Shown piece by piece: positions 1 to 8,192 of a stretch of DNA of 13,235 nucleotides. Made by a program: the position numbers and the translations under genes. Source of the DNA: Flavobacteriales bacterium MED-G22 (GTDB lineage Bacteria; Bacteroidota; Bacteroidia; Flavobacteriales; Flavobacteriaceae); contig NTKF01000032.1 in assembly GCA_002457295.1 (NCBI GenBank), forward strand, positions 1 through 13,235. The letters run 5' to 3'. A model generated the notes under the pieces. The model had not been told where the DNA came from, did no database searches, and saw nothing but the letters and a program-made list of their open reading frames with translations. Numbering within the stretch: the first letter of the stretch is position 1; every line of letters begins with the position of its first letter.

Positions 1-2
1 AT

Positions 3-77
3 CATCAACAAGCAACTAACGGATTAAATGAAATAGACGAAAAGATTAATTTCTTCGAAATAGATACACCCTTATAA
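3..77 (+). CDS. 3' end of an unidentified gene (partial)
   Basis: One forward frame is open from the left edge of the window to a TAA at 75-77 and would give 24 C-terminal residues ending in FEIDTPL. The other two forward frames close early, and the next gene lies convergently on the minus strand. The composition (acidic, with alternating hydrophobic residues) is compatible with a real protein tail, but 24 residues are too few to name a family. A short CCCTT-ATA-AAGGG hairpin overlaps the stop and could act as a weak transcription end, although no T-run follows. It may simply be a chance open frame. Confidence 0.4.
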   Translation, partial: HQQATNGLNEIDEKINFFEIDTPL

Positions 78-133
78 AGGGCTCTTTAAATAATCAAGAC
101 AATTGAAATACTGCGTTATATCCTTTATAGGGT

Positions 134-748
134 TTACTTAGTCGTATTATAGTGATCAGCGACATCGTAAACATTACTGTATTTAAACCACTTTTTATCT
201 TTGGCTTTTTGCGCCCATTCTTTGTTGTCGGACAGCATCTTTCTAAACTGTTTTTTAAAATTTAGGCGATTGACTTTAACAAGCTGATTCCCTTTAAGCG
301 CCAAAACGTTTTGCATCTCCCCGCTGTTTAGGCTTAAGCCACCCGTCAGGTCAGTGCTGGTGGAGTTGGCTTTGGGATTTTGGAGTACCGAAAAGTGTTC
401 TCCGTAATAAACGGCGATGTAAAACCCTCTTTTGCTTTGTGGTTTTTTTAAGTTTTTAGGCAATGAAATGATATTCAGCCCTTCATATCCTACCTGTTTG
501 CAATCATCTGGCCTGTAGGTGAGCACTTCGGCGCCCTTTTTTTCTCTAAATCGAAAAGACTTAACGTCATTTCCCTTAAAAATATAGCCCCTTACTTGGC
601 TATCGATCATCGACCCATCATTGAGCATCACCGTTCCATTGAGCCATTGGCCTGAAACACTGCTCCTCTTTAGGTGTTGGTTGGTAGAGAAAATTTGTGC
701 AAATGAAAACTGCGAAATAAGTAGTAGGGTGAAAAGTAATTGTTTCAT
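134..748 (-). CDS. Secreted protein of unknown function
   Basis: This encodes a 204-residue protein that I do not recognise. The start chosen is the ATG at 746-748, because it places a typical signal peptide at the N-terminus (MKQLLFTLLLISQFSFAQ, cleavage likely after Ala17). The longer frame, starting at 793, would put 15 polar residues in front of it. The first half of the mature protein looks beta-rich, with a segment like that of other Bacteroidota exported proteins that specify residues to be deposited or sensed (GTVMLNDGSMIDSQVRGY). The C-terminal third is lysine-rich and helical, with many aromatic residues (WAQKAKDKKWFKYSNVYD). There are no cysteines suited to a lipobox, so the protein is probably periplasmic or secreted rather than a lipoprotein. 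It is divergent from trhO and shares a 124-nt intergenic region with it. Confidence 0.75.
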   Translation of the reverse strand: MKQLLFTLLLISQFSFAQIFSTNQHLKRSSVSGQWLNGTVMLNDGSMIDSQVRGYIFKGNDVKSFRFREKKGAEVLTYRPDDCKQVGYEGLNIISLPKNLKKPQSKRGFYIAVYYGEHFSVLQNPKANSTSTDLTGGLSLNSGEMQNVLALKGNQLVKVNRLNFKKQFRKMLSDNKEWAQKAKDKKWFKYSNVYDVADHYNTTK

Positions 749-800
749 GATGTTAGATTTAGGATATTTAAAATTATTAAATTTTTTATCCATTGCTCAC

Positions 801-814
801 TTTCATCGATGAAA
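801..814. promoter_or_regulatory. Perfect 14-bp palindrome, candidate operator
   Basis: TTTCATCGATGAAA is a perfect palindrome in the divergent intergenic region between the secreted protein (start 748) and trhO (start 873). With one bulged A, two more pairs (AC/GT) extend it. It lies 25 nt upstream of the putative -7 element of trhO, so a protein bound there would cover the -33 region. No regulator is identified, and function is inferred only from symmetry and position. Confidence 0.35.
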
Positions 815-838
815 AGTCAAAAAACAAGGCTAATTTTT

Positions 839-846
839 TAAATTTG
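839..846 (+). promoter_or_regulatory. Candidate -7 promoter element of trhO
   Basis: TAAATTTG matches the Bacteroidota -7 consensus TAnnTTTG exactly and lies 26 nt before the trhO start codon, which would give a leader of about 20 nt. No good TTTG-type -33 element is visible at the usual 17-23 nt spacing, so this is a partial match. Confidence 0.4.
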
Positions 847-872
847 CACCGCAACATTTAAATGTTTATAGC

Positions 873-1904
873 ATGCAACTGTATAACAAACTAAGTGCTG
901 ACGAACGACGCATATTGATTGAGGAAGCTGGAACCGAACGGCTTACCCTTTCGTTTTATCAGTACCACCAAATCGAAAATCCACAACTTTTTAGAGATTA
1001 CCTTTTCCTCCATTGGAACGAAATGGATGTCTTGGGTCGAATCTATGTCGCAAAAGAAGGAATCAATGCGCAATTGTCTGTCCCAGCGCCCCGCTTTGAG
1101 ACCTTTAAAACCTTTTTGGATGCGATTGACTTTCTGGAGGGTGTCCGCCTAAACATCGCGATAGAACAAGACAACGAGTCTTTTTTAAAGCTGACCATCA
1201 AAGTGCGGGACAAGATTGTGGCAGACGGTCTGGAAGACAGCACTTTTGATGTCACTGACAAAGGGGTGCATGTAAATGCCGAAACTTTTAATGAACTGCT
1301 CGATGACCCCAACACCCTTTGTGTGGACATGCGAAATCACTATGAAAGTGAAATCGGTCATTTTAAAGGAGCTGTTACGCCCGATGTGGACACCTTTCGC
1401 CAATCATTACCATTGATTGAAGAAGATCTGGCAGCGCACAAAACAGACAAAAAACTATTGATGTATTGCACTGGAGGAATCCGATGTGAAAAGGCGAGTG
1501 CTTACTTCAAGCATAAAGGATTCAAAAACGTTTTCCAATTAGAGGGCGGAATCATCGAATATGCAAGACAGGTCAATGAAAAGGGGTTAGAAAACCAATT
1601 TATAGGAAAAAACTTTGTGTTTGACGAACGCCGAGGAGAGCGAATAAGTGAGCATGTAATCGCTCACTGTCATCAATGTGGCACCCCATGTGATACCCAT
1701 GTGAATTGTGCCAATGAGGCCTGTCACCTGTTGTTTATTCAATGCGAAAGTTGTAAAGAAAAGACACAAAGCTGTTGTTCCAGTGAATGCCAAGACATTG
1801 TCAATTTACCGGAGGAAGAACAAAAACGCCTGCGAAAAGGAACACACAACAGCAATAAAATCTTTAGAAAGGGGCGATCAAAAGTCCTAAGATTTAAACA
1901 TTAA
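873..1904 (+). CDS. trhO: tRNA uridine(34) hydroxylase, rhodanese-fold (TrhO/YceA)
   Basis: This encodes 343 residues, close to the roughly 350 of the E. coli enzyme. TrhO hydroxylates uridine 34 of certain tRNAs, using oxygen, on the way to 5-(carboxy)methoxyuridine wobble bases. The N-terminal ~100 residues form the acylphosphatase-like domain of the family, including the motif YVAKEGINAQLS (58-69). The rhodanese domain follows (about 140-235), with DMRNHYESEIGHFKGA and the active loop CTGGIRCEKA, in which Cys199 is the expected catalytic cysteine and Cys205 the second conserved one. The C-terminus is a cysteine-rich, probably zinc-binding module (Cys266, 269, 273, 279, 284, 291, 294, 301, 302, 306) ending in a basic tail. 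Family knowledge gives the reaction; all key residues are present. It appears to be a single-gene unit, since 64 nt separate it from the next gene. Confidence 0.93.
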   Translation: MQLYNKLSADERRILIEEAGTERLTLSFYQYHQIENPQLFRDYLFLHWNEMDVLGRIYVAKEGINAQLSVPAPRFETFKTFLDAIDFLEGVRLNIAIEQDNESFLKLTIKVRDKIVADGLEDSTFDVTDKGVHVNAETFNELLDDPNTLCVDMRNHYESEIGHFKGAVTPDVDTFRQSLPLIEEDLAAHKTDKKLLMYCTGGIRCEKASAYFKHKGFKNVFQLEGGIIEYARQVNEKGLENQFIGKNFVFDERRGERISEHVIAHCHQCGTPCDTHVNCANEACHLLFIQCESCKEKTQSCCSSECQDIVNLPEEEQKRLRKGTHNSNKIFRKGRSKVLRFKH

Positions 1905-1968
1905 ATTAAGATTTTCTGTTTCAGGTTTAGTTTGAAATAGCCTTATCTTTAGAATTTAAAATCAGCCA

Positions 1969-3135
1969 ATGAGTTGTGCTTCATGCTCAAGTAATGGATC
2001 CGGATCACCGCGCGGATGTAAGAATAACGGTACCTGTGGAACAGACAGTTGCAACAAACTGACTGTTTTTGACTGGTTGGGAAACATGCAAATTCCCCAA
2101 GGCACAAGTGCTTTCAACATCGTGGAGGTGCGGTTTAAAAACAGCCGCAAAGGTTTCTACGCCTTGCCAGAGGACATAAAAGTGGCGGTGGGCGACCCCG
2201 TAATCACTGCAGTAGAAAATGGTTATGACCTCGGTTTGGTCACCCTAACCGGAGAATTGGTGCGTTTTCAGATGAAAAAGAAAAAAGTCGCCGAGGACAG
2301 CGACGAAGTCACTAAAATAATACGTAAAGCCACCCAGGCTGAAATCGACAAATGGCACGCCCTTCGTGACAAAGAACCCCAAATCCAAAAACGCGCTCGT
2401 GAATTGGCCATCGCCCTGCAGTTAGAAATGAAACTTTCGGACGTAGAGTTTCAAGCCGATGGTAAAAAGGCAACTTTCTATTATACTGCGGAGAATCGAG
2501 TAGATTTTAGGCAGTTGATCAAAGACATGGCACAGGCTTTTTCCATAAGAATCGAGATGCGTCAAATCGGACTGCGTCAGGAGGCTTCCCGTTTGGGAGG
2601 TATCGGTTCTTGCGGACGAGAACTCTGTTGTTCTACTTGGCTGACCGACTACCGTTCGGTTTCTACTTCCGCCGCAAGATACCAACAGTTGTCCCTCAAC
2701 CCCCTTAAGCTAGCCGGACAATGTGGAAAACTCAAATGCTGTTTGAATTACGAATTGGACGCTTACCGTTCTGCACTAAGAAACTTCCCAAAATCTGAGG
2801 TTAAGCTCAAGACCGAAAAAGGCATTGCTGTTTTTCAAAAAATGGATATTTTTAAAGAACAGTTGTGGTACACTTATAAAGGAGAGTGGATGAACTGGCA
2901 CCAATTGTCCCTAGATTCGGTATTGGAGATCATCGAAAAGAATAAGAACAACGAAACAGTGCCTAGCCTAGAGGAATACACTGACGACATACCAATCGCG
3001 ACAGGTGAAAAACCAGCGATGAACTTTGAGAATGTGGTGGGTCAAGACAGTCTCAATCGTTTTGATCAGCCCAAAAAACCAAACAACAAAAGACGAAAAA
3101 AACGCAATCGAAACAGGCGTCAAAACAATGCTTAA
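1969..3135 (+). CDS. ricT: PSP1-domain Fe-S protein, RicT/YaaT-like
   Basis: This 388-residue protein carries the PSP1/RicT signature. Residues 210-226 contain GGIGSCGRELCCSTWL, and 244-260 contain NPLKLAGQCGKLKCCLNY. The cysteines 215, 220, 221, 252, 257 and 258 are the likely cluster ligands. In Bacillus the homologue joins RicA and RicF in an Fe-S complex that guides RNase Y processing and affects development; its role in Bacteroidota is not established, so the symbol is family-level. The N-terminus has a separate cysteine cluster (Cys3, 6, 17, 23, 28) before the conserved core, and the C-terminus is a disordered Lys/Arg/Asn-rich tail typical of nucleic-acid contact. It opens the tight cluster with gldH and the penicillin-binding protein; its last codons overlap the gldH start by 8 nt, which points to co-transcription and translational coupling. 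Confidence 0.88.
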   Translation: MSCASCSSNGSGSPRGCKNNGTCGTDSCNKLTVFDWLGNMQIPQGTSAFNIVEVRFKNSRKGFYALPEDIKVAVGDPVITAVENGYDLGLVTLTGELVRFQMKKKKVAEDSDEVTKIIRKATQAEIDKWHALRDKEPQIQKRARELAIALQLEMKLSDVEFQADGKKATFYYTAENRVDFRQLIKDMAQAFSIRIEMRQIGLRQEASRLGGIGSCGRELCCSTWLTDYRSVSTSAARYQQLSLNPLKLAGQCGKLKCCLNYELDAYRSALRNFPKSEVKLKTEKGIAVFQKMDIFKEQLWYTYKGEWMNWHQLSLDSVLEIIEKNKNNETVPSLEEYTDDIPIATGEKPAMNFENVVGQDSLNRFDQPKKPNNKRRKKRNRNRRQNNA

Positions 3136-3610
3136 AAGGCTGATTCCAATATTTTTTTTGCTGGCCTGCACCACTTCTTGTGGTGATGCTAACCTATACA
3201 TGGACTATCATGTTTTTAACGATCGATGGCCAGCGACGGAAAAAGCAGTTTTTGAAATTGATGGGGTTAATCAACAAGCAGTAAATTTGATGATTTATAT
3301 CAGAAATGATCACCGTTATCCTTTTGCCAACCTTTTTTTGATCGCGAGTCTAAAAGCTGGGGATACTGTATTGACCAAAGACACCTTGGAATATGCCATG
3401 GCAGATGCTCAAGGCGCTTGGTTGGGTGGAGGGTTTTTGGAAGTCAAAGAAAGCAAACTCTGGTGGAAAGAAAACTTTGAGATACCGCAAGGAAAGCCCC
3501 TAACCGCTGAGGTTCAACACGCTGTCCGGTTTAACGGAGCTGAGGATGGAATTGAAGGATTAGAAGGAATTGTAGGGGTCGGACTTGCCCTTGAAGCAAC
3601 AGCAAAGTAA
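3128..3610 (+). CDS. gldH: Gliding motility lipoprotein GldH
   Basis: This encodes 160 residues, the usual GldH length. The start used is the ATG at 3128, inside the end of the PSP1 gene, because it yields an immediate lipoprotein signal peptide (MLKRLIPIFFLLACTTSC). Upstream in-frame starts would translate PSP1 coding sequence. The lipidated cysteine is Cys14 (LLAC fits the lipobox best) or Cys18 (the position seen when aligned by memory with other GldH proteins). Family features include IRNDHRYPFANLFLI, KDTLEYAMAD, GAWLGGGFLEVKE and QHAVRFN, followed by EGLEGIVGVGL at the end. GldH is an envelope lipoprotein required for gliding in Flavobacterium johnsoniae, where gliding is linked to the type IX secretion system; its biochemical role is unknown. 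Coupling to a PSP1 gene and a cell-wall synthase suggests shared expression during growth, not a common pathway. Confidence 0.93.
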   Translation: MLKRLIPIFFLLACTTSCGDANLYMDYHVFNDRWPATEKAVFEIDGVNQQAVNLMIYIRNDHRYPFANLFLIASLKAGDTVLTKDTLEYAMADAQGAWLGGGFLEVKESKLWWKENFEIPQGKPLTAEVQHAVRFNGAEDGIEGLEGIVGVGLALEATAK

Positions 3611-3611
3611 A

Positions 3612-5942
3612 ATGAGTAAATCGAGAAAGAGAAAACCCAAAAAAAGAAATTTCCGAAAGCTGGTTATCGCTTTTTGGGTCATTTTTTCCATGGGTCTTTT
3701 ATCCACTGTGGGAGTTTTTGTGGCGGCTGCACTTGGGCTGATGGGACCTATGCCTCCTTTGGAACAATTGGAAAACCCCAAAACGAATTTGGCAACACAG
3801 ATCCTCTCATCTGATGGGGAGGTTTTGGGAAAGTTTTATTTCAACGATAACCGAACGCCCATTACTTTTAAGGAACTCCCCCAGAATATTGTAGATGCGC
3901 TTATCGCCACCGAAGACGAACGCTACTATGACCATGCGGGAATCGATTGGCGAGGGACTTTAAGAGCGATTTTCTATCTGGGAAAAAAAGGGGGTGCAAG
4001 TACCATTACACAACAATTGGCAAGACAGTTGTTTGTTGGTGTCCGCTCAAGAAATAAGCAGGAAGCCGTCATCCAAAAAATTAAAGAATGGGTATTGTCT
4101 GTCCAATTGGAGCAGCGTTATACCAAAAATGAAATTATCGCCATGTACCTCAACATCTATGATTTTGGGTACAACGCCGATGGCGTGCGTTCGGCAGCAA
4201 AGATATTTTTTGACACCACACCAGACGCCTTGCGTTTGGAACAGTCTGCAACACTGGTAGGCATGCTTAAAAACTCCTCTTTGTATAACCCCATTCGGCG
4301 TCCCGAAATGGTTAAGGAAAGGCGCAATGTAGTCTTTCAGCAAATGCTGCGTAATGAAATGATTTCGCAACAAGAAAAAGACTCGCTAACGGGGATCTCT
4401 TTGGAAATTGATTACACACCCGAGTCGCACCGCGAGGGGCTGGCGACTTATTTTAGGGCTTATTTACAAGAGTTTATGAAAAGTTGGATTAAGGAAAATC
4501 CAAAACCAGATGGAAGCTCTTACAATATCTATCGCGACGGTTTAAAAATCTATACTACCATAGATTCTCGTCTACAAACCTTAGGGGAGAACGCCGTTTC
4601 GGATCACATGAAAAACTTACAGAAGGAGTTTTTTTTACAAAACGCTCCAAGGCGAAACCCTACTGCTCCCTTTCTGGATTTGAGAGCGGGTGAAATCGAT
4701 ACACTTTTGGAAAGAACCGCATACCGTAGTGAGCGATGGAGAAAAGGCAGCAATGCGGGGATGGATAAAGAGGCGTTATTGGAGTCTTTTAATAAACCCA
4801 CACCCATGCAGGTATTTAGCTGGAAAGGTGAAATCGATACGATCATGTCACCAATGGACTCTATCCGCTATTACAAACACTTCCTAAGGGCAGCGATGAT
4901 GTCGATGGAACCTCAAACAGGGCATGTTAAGGCGTGGGTTGGGGGTTTTAATTACAAGCATTTTCAATACGATCAGGTGAAGCAAGGACGCAGGCAAATC
5001 GGGTCTACTTTTAAACCTTTTCTTTATGCCACCGCAATTGATCAGTTAAAACTTTCTCCCTGTGATCAATTGCCAGATGCTTTGTATTGTATCGACGCAA
5101 TGAAACACGGAAATATTGATCCATGGTGTCCAAAAAATTCGGGAGATCGCTATGGTCGTATCCGAACATTAAAAAATGCGTTAGCAAATTCCGTAAATAC
5201 GATCAGCGCCAGAATAATGGATAAGGTAGGTCCACGACCGGTGGTCGATCTTGTCAAAAAAACTGGGATCACCTCTTACATACCTAATGTTCCTTCAATT
5301 GCACTGGGAACCCCCGATATCAGCTTGTATGAATTGGTGGGAGCCTATGGCACCTTTGCCAATCAGGGGATTTATATCAAACCGATTGTGATCACTAGGA
5401 TAGAGGACAAAAATGGGATGGCCTTGTTTGAGGTTGTTCCAGAAACCCGAGATGTGATCAGTCAGGAAGCAGCCTATGTTACCCTGAATTTAATGGAGGG
5501 GGTTACTCAGCACGGCTCTGGAGCGCGGTTGCGACATGCAGGACTTGAAAAAACGAGTTATGTTTATGAAAATGTCGTTACGGGTTACCCTTATATTTTT
5601 GAAAATCCTATAGCGGGAAAAACAGGAACGACACAAAATCAAAGTGACGGTTGGTTTATGGGAATGGTTCCCAATTTGGTCACGGGAGTTTGGGTAGGTG
5701 GTGAAGACCGCTCGATCCACTTTGAGGAAATTGCTTTTGGTCAGGGAGCGGCGATGGCATTGCCAATTTGGGCATTGTACATGAAAGGCGCATATGAAAA
5801 CGAAGACCTAGGTATTTCTCAAGAAGAGTTTATTGCCCCAGAGGTGGTAAGCATTCCATTGGATTGTGAGGAATATGATGCGGTCAATGACCCTTCCATT
5901 TCTGATCAACCCAAAGCGGATTTAGAGGAATTGGGCTTTTGA
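3612..5942 (+). CDS. mrcA: Class A penicillin-binding protein 1A (bifunctional)
   Basis: This 776-residue peptidoglycan synthase has both activities. A basic cytoplasmic tail (residues 1-16) precedes one transmembrane helix (about 17-43). The GT51 glycosyltransferase domain shows EDERYYDHAGID (catalytic Glu101), GGASTITQQLARQLF (127-141), KIKEW (Glu159, second catalytic position) and IIAMYLN. The transpeptidase domain has STFK with the acylated Ser465, SVN at 527-529 and KTGTT at 670-674. The enzyme polymerises lipid II and cross-links strands at the periplasmic face. The start is the ATG at 3612, one nt after the gldH stop; the longer frame from a TTG at 3585 would overlap gldH coding sequence. 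The acidic C-terminal tail (about 740-776) is short. The symbol is family-level. Its TGA directly abuts the convergent queD stop. Confidence 0.94.
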   Translation: MSKSRKRKPKKRNFRKLVIAFWVIFSMGLLSTVGVFVAAALGLMGPMPPLEQLENPKTNLATQILSSDGEVLGKFYFNDNRTPITFKELPQNIVDALIATEDERYYDHAGIDWRGTLRAIFYLGKKGGASTITQQLARQLFVGVRSRNKQEAVIQKIKEWVLSVQLEQRYTKNEIIAMYLNIYDFGYNADGVRSAAKIFFDTTPDALRLEQSATLVGMLKNSSLYNPIRRPEMVKERRNVVFQQMLRNEMISQQEKDSLTGISLEIDYTPESHREGLATYFRAYLQEFMKSWIKENPKPDGSSYNIYRDGLKIYTTIDSRLQTLGENAVSDHMKNLQKEFFLQNAPRRNPTAPFLDLRAGEIDTLLERTAYRSERWRKGSNAGMDKEALLESFNKPTPMQVFSWKGEIDTIMSPMDSIRYYKHFLRAAMMSMEPQTGHVKAWVGGFNYKHFQYDQVKQGRRQIGSTFKPFLYATAIDQLKLSPCDQLPDALYCIDAMKHGNIDPWCPKNSGDRYGRIRTLKNALANSVNTISARIMDKVGPRPVVDLVKKTGITSYIPNVPSIALGTPDISLYELVGAYGTFANQGIYIKPIVITRIEDKNGMALFEVVPETRDVISQEAAYVTLNLMEGVTQHGSGARLRHAGLEKTSYVYENVVTGYPYIFENPIAGKTGTTQNQSDGWFMGMVPNLVTGVWVGGEDRSIHFEEIAFGQGAAMALPIWALYMKGAYENEDLGISQEEFIAPEVVSIPLDCEEYDAVNDPSISDQPKADLEELGF

Positions 5943-6395
5943 TCAATTGTCTCTAGCATACCACTCTGCGAAAGCTGTTTCGGTTTCTCTCAATTTTAGA
6001 GAATAGAGCCGCAAGTGATCGGGTAATTTCTTTTTTATTTTTTCCGCAAAATCCAAAATCATCATTTCACTGGTAGGTTGGTAATCGACTCGCACGATTT
6101 TATGACCGCGATTTTCCATTTCGTCTGCAATGGCTTTATGTGGTGAGCTGACGTTTAGCACCGTAGCGTGATCAAAGGGATCAACGATCTCCCGATTGAC
6201 AATGACTTTAAGATCTCCAAAGTCAATGACCATACCGTTTTTTACGTGTTCAGAATCGTCAATGGGCTGACCAATTACGGTGACATCGAGTTTATAGCTG
6301 TGCCCGTGAACATTCTTGCAAAGACCGTCATAACCATAGAGGGCATGACCGGTTTCAAATTTGAACTGTTTGGTAACACGAACAGTTTTTTCCAT
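5943..6395 (-). CDS. queD: 6-carboxytetrahydropterin synthase (QueD-like)
   Basis: This 150-residue protein is of the PTPS/QueD family, slightly longer than E. coli QueD. The zinc ligands are His17 (FETGHAL), His30 and His32, and the CxxxHGH motif (Cys26-KNV-HGH) is the QueD-type arrangement with the catalytic Cys26. Asp75-His76 (DPFDHAT) complete the relay, PTSE (107-110) is the family PTxE motif, and Glu137 or Glu139 in LRETETA would anchor the pterin. QueD converts 7,8-dihydroneopterin triphosphate to 6-carboxy-tetrahydropterin, the second step to queuosine and other deazapurines. A 6-pyruvoyl-tetrahydropterin synthase role is possible but less likely given CxxxHGH. It starts 3 nt after the crotonase gene, so the two are probably co-transcribed, although no shared pathway is evident. 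Confidence 0.9.
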   Translation of the reverse strand: MEKTVRVTKQFKFETGHALYGYDGLCKNVHGHSYKLDVTVIGQPIDDSEHVKNGMVIDFGDLKVIVNREIVDPFDHATVLNVSSPHKAIADEMENRGHKIVRVDYQPTSEMMILDFAEKIKKKLPDHLRLYSLKLRETETAFAEWYARDN

Positions 6396-6398
6396 GAT

Positions 6399-7145
6399 TT
6401 ATAGGGATTTGATAAATTTTTGTGTGTAATCAGAAAGCGCAAGACGCGCGGTTATCTCCGCATTTTTTGGCAAAAGGGTTTCCCAGTGTTGGGTATCTTT
6501 CCAGTGTAATTTTCTCAACTCGCTGCAAGCCTCAGGGGCATAGGAAGCGAGCAAGGCTGCCTTTTGATTCAGCGCCTGATCCATACTTTCGATATCAGGG
6601 CTCAAATGCGCATAAAGGCCTTTTTGTATTCCCCAGTCAGCAGTTTTCCAATTTGCGCTATCTAGCGATAATTGGGTAAAAGCGGTATTTCCAATTTTCC
6701 GACTTACAGCAGGCTCGATGACATAGGGTCCAAGACCGATAGACAGTTCGGATAGTTTAACTGCGGCTTCGGCTGAGGCAAAAGCATAGTCACAAGCAGC
6801 GACCAAACCAACCCCACCACCGACAATTTTCCCGTGGACTCTTGCCAAAACAAATTTTGACATTTGGCGAAGGGTATTTAAAACTCGAGCAAAACCCATA
6901 AAAAAGGCGGTTCCCTCCTCTAGGCTTGTGATTTTTTTAAGTTCACTTAAAGAAGCTCCGGCACAAAAGGCACTGCTGCCTCCGCTTTCCAAGATCACCA
7001 CATTTATCTCTGCATCGTTTTCTGCCTGATCTAAGGTATTCGCTAAACTTTGTAACAGCTTAGTAGGCAGGCTATTACCTTTGGGATGGGAAAAGTGAAT
7101 CCTTCCAATTTTATTTTCTTTTTTCAGGGTGATGCTGCCTTCCAT
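6399..7145 (-). CDS. Enoyl-CoA hydratase/isomerase family (crotonase), LiuC-like
   Basis: This encodes 248 residues with the crotonase fold. The oxyanion-hole segments are SSAFCAGASLSEL (57-69) and HGKIVGGGVGLVAACDY (104-120). In classical enoyl-CoA hydratase two glutamates act as acid and base. Here the position after the glycine run is Gly113 rather than Glu, while Glu133 (LSELSIGLGPYV) occupies the second position. This single-glutamate pattern followed by GPYVIEPAV resembles methylglutaconyl-CoA hydratases of leucine degradation (LiuC type) from memory of those sequences; an isomerase role is an alternative. The N-terminal MEGSITL is the natural start, with no plausible upstream ATG. It is the first gene of a two-gene minus-strand unit with queD. 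The exact substrate cannot be decided from the sequence. Confidence 0.82.
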   Translation of the reverse strand: MEGSITLKKENKIGRIHFSHPKGNSLPTKLLQSLANTLDQAENDAEINVVILESGGSSAFCAGASLSELKKITSLEEGTAFFMGFARVLNTLRQMSKFVLARVHGKIVGGGVGLVAACDYAFASAEAAVKLSELSIGLGPYVIEPAVSRKIGNTAFTQLSLDSANWKTADWGIQKGLYAHLSPDIESMDQALNQKAALLASYAPEACSELRKLHWKDTQHWETLLPKNAEITARLALSDYTQKFIKSL

Positions 7146-7258
7146 AATAGCTCAAAAATAGCCAATCTATTTTGTTTTTACCCACGTGGATCGAATTCAA
7201 ATGATTATTGATAGGCTTTTCAAAAAATGATAAGTATTTTTCGCTTACTATATTTATA

Positions 7259-8158
7259 ATGAATAAATTTTATTTCCTGTTTCTGTTCCTATGCCTATTG
7301 GTTATGCAATCATTGGCCGCTCAGCGCTATTTAAACCTCTCGGTGGATAATGACCTCTATTTTGGCAAGGATCGGTATTACTCCAGCGGGGTATTCATCA
7401 GTTTAGGTGAGTTAAAGGAGGGTATAGGGGGTAACGAAGCAACGAAAAAATACGTTCATTGGACGCTAGGTCAGGAGATTTATACGCCGACAAAAAGATA
7501 TACGACGGATGTCGATCTTTTTGATTATCCCTATGGGGGTTGGTTATTCTTGGAGAGGACTGAGGAGGTACAAAAAAATGGAAATGCGTCATGGCTTTGG
7601 TCGATTAAAGCAGGGATGACAGGCGAGGCTTCGCTGGCCCCCCTTTTTCAAAACTTTTACCACGACAAAATTTTGGACTTACCCCATATGGCTTGGGAGC
7701 AAGCTGTTCCGCAGCGTTTTCATGTGAATGTGAATGGGGGATTTAAAAGGCGTATACACCTTTTTAACAAAGGGGCTTTTCTCACTAACTTGTTCGGAAA
7801 TTTAGGCACCCAACGCTCCGCAGTGGGAGTAAATTTCGGATTGCTTTTGGGTTCCTCAAAGGTGATTTCTTATGCGGGGAATCCGCTAGAAATGCAAGAG
7901 GATGGTTTTGGTTTTTACATCGGTACCCGACAAGAATACCGTTTTCATGATTTTATGATCTCAGGGAGTTTGTTTGACGATACCGCTCCTTTTGTACTGC
8001 CTGCGATTCCCTATAAAAACAGTTTGGAAATTGGGTTGGCTTTTTACGGTAAAAAATGGCGGTTTCAAACCCTTTGGAATAGGGTTTCGAAGGACAATAA
8101 AGCGCAAACACCTAATGGGCACTATTATCTTAACATATCTATAGCAAGGTTTTTCTAG
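7259..8158 (+). CDS. Lipid A deacylase LpxR family protein (DUF2219)
   Basis: This 299-residue outer-membrane protein starts at the ATG at 7259, which gives a clean signal peptide (MNKFYFLFLFLCLLVMQSLAAQ, cut near residue 22); the longer frame from 7208 adds 17 polar residues before it. The N-terminal strand SVDNDLYFGKDRYYSSG is the LpxR signature; Asn31 and Asp32 match the conserved Asn-Asp pair, and Ser42/Ser43 the neighbouring hydroxyl position. TGEASLAPLFQNFYHDKI (121-138) matches the second conserved block, making His135 the likely catalytic histidine. GQEIYTPTKRY (71-81) fits the third block. Alternating hydrophobic strands and a terminal Phe (SIARFF) are those of a beta-barrel. LpxR removes the 3'-acyloxyacyl chain of lipid A; the actual substrate here is unproven. 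A repeat lipoprotein gene follows 34 nt downstream on the same strand. Confidence 0.85.
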   Translation: MNKFYFLFLFLCLLVMQSLAAQRYLNLSVDNDLYFGKDRYYSSGVFISLGELKEGIGGNEATKKYVHWTLGQEIYTPTKRYTTDVDLFDYPYGGWLFLERTEEVQKNGNASWLWSIKAGMTGEASLAPLFQNFYHDKILDLPHMAWEQAVPQRFHVNVNGGFKRRIHLFNKGAFLTNLFGNLGTQRSAVGVNFGLLLGSSKVISYAGNPLEMQEDGFGFYIGTRQEYRFHDFMISGSLFDDTAPFVLPAIPYKNSLEIGLAFYGKKWRFQTLWNRVSKDNKAQTPNGHYYLNISIARFF

Positions 8159-8192
8159 AGTTTTTATTAACTTGGGAAGAAACCCAAATCAT

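Noticed and set aside
62..85. CCCTT-ATA-AAGGG hairpin as a bidirectional terminator
   Set aside because: The stem is only 5 bp and neither strand has a T-run after it.
7153..7160. TATTTTTG on the minus strand as the promoter of the crotonase gene
   Set aside because: It lies only 8 bp from the start codon, so the transcript would begin almost at the ATG, and no -33 box is at a usable distance.
7182..7189. CCACGTGG palindrome in the divergent region before the LpxR-like gene
   Set aside because: An 8-bp perfect dyad alone is too common to call an operator.
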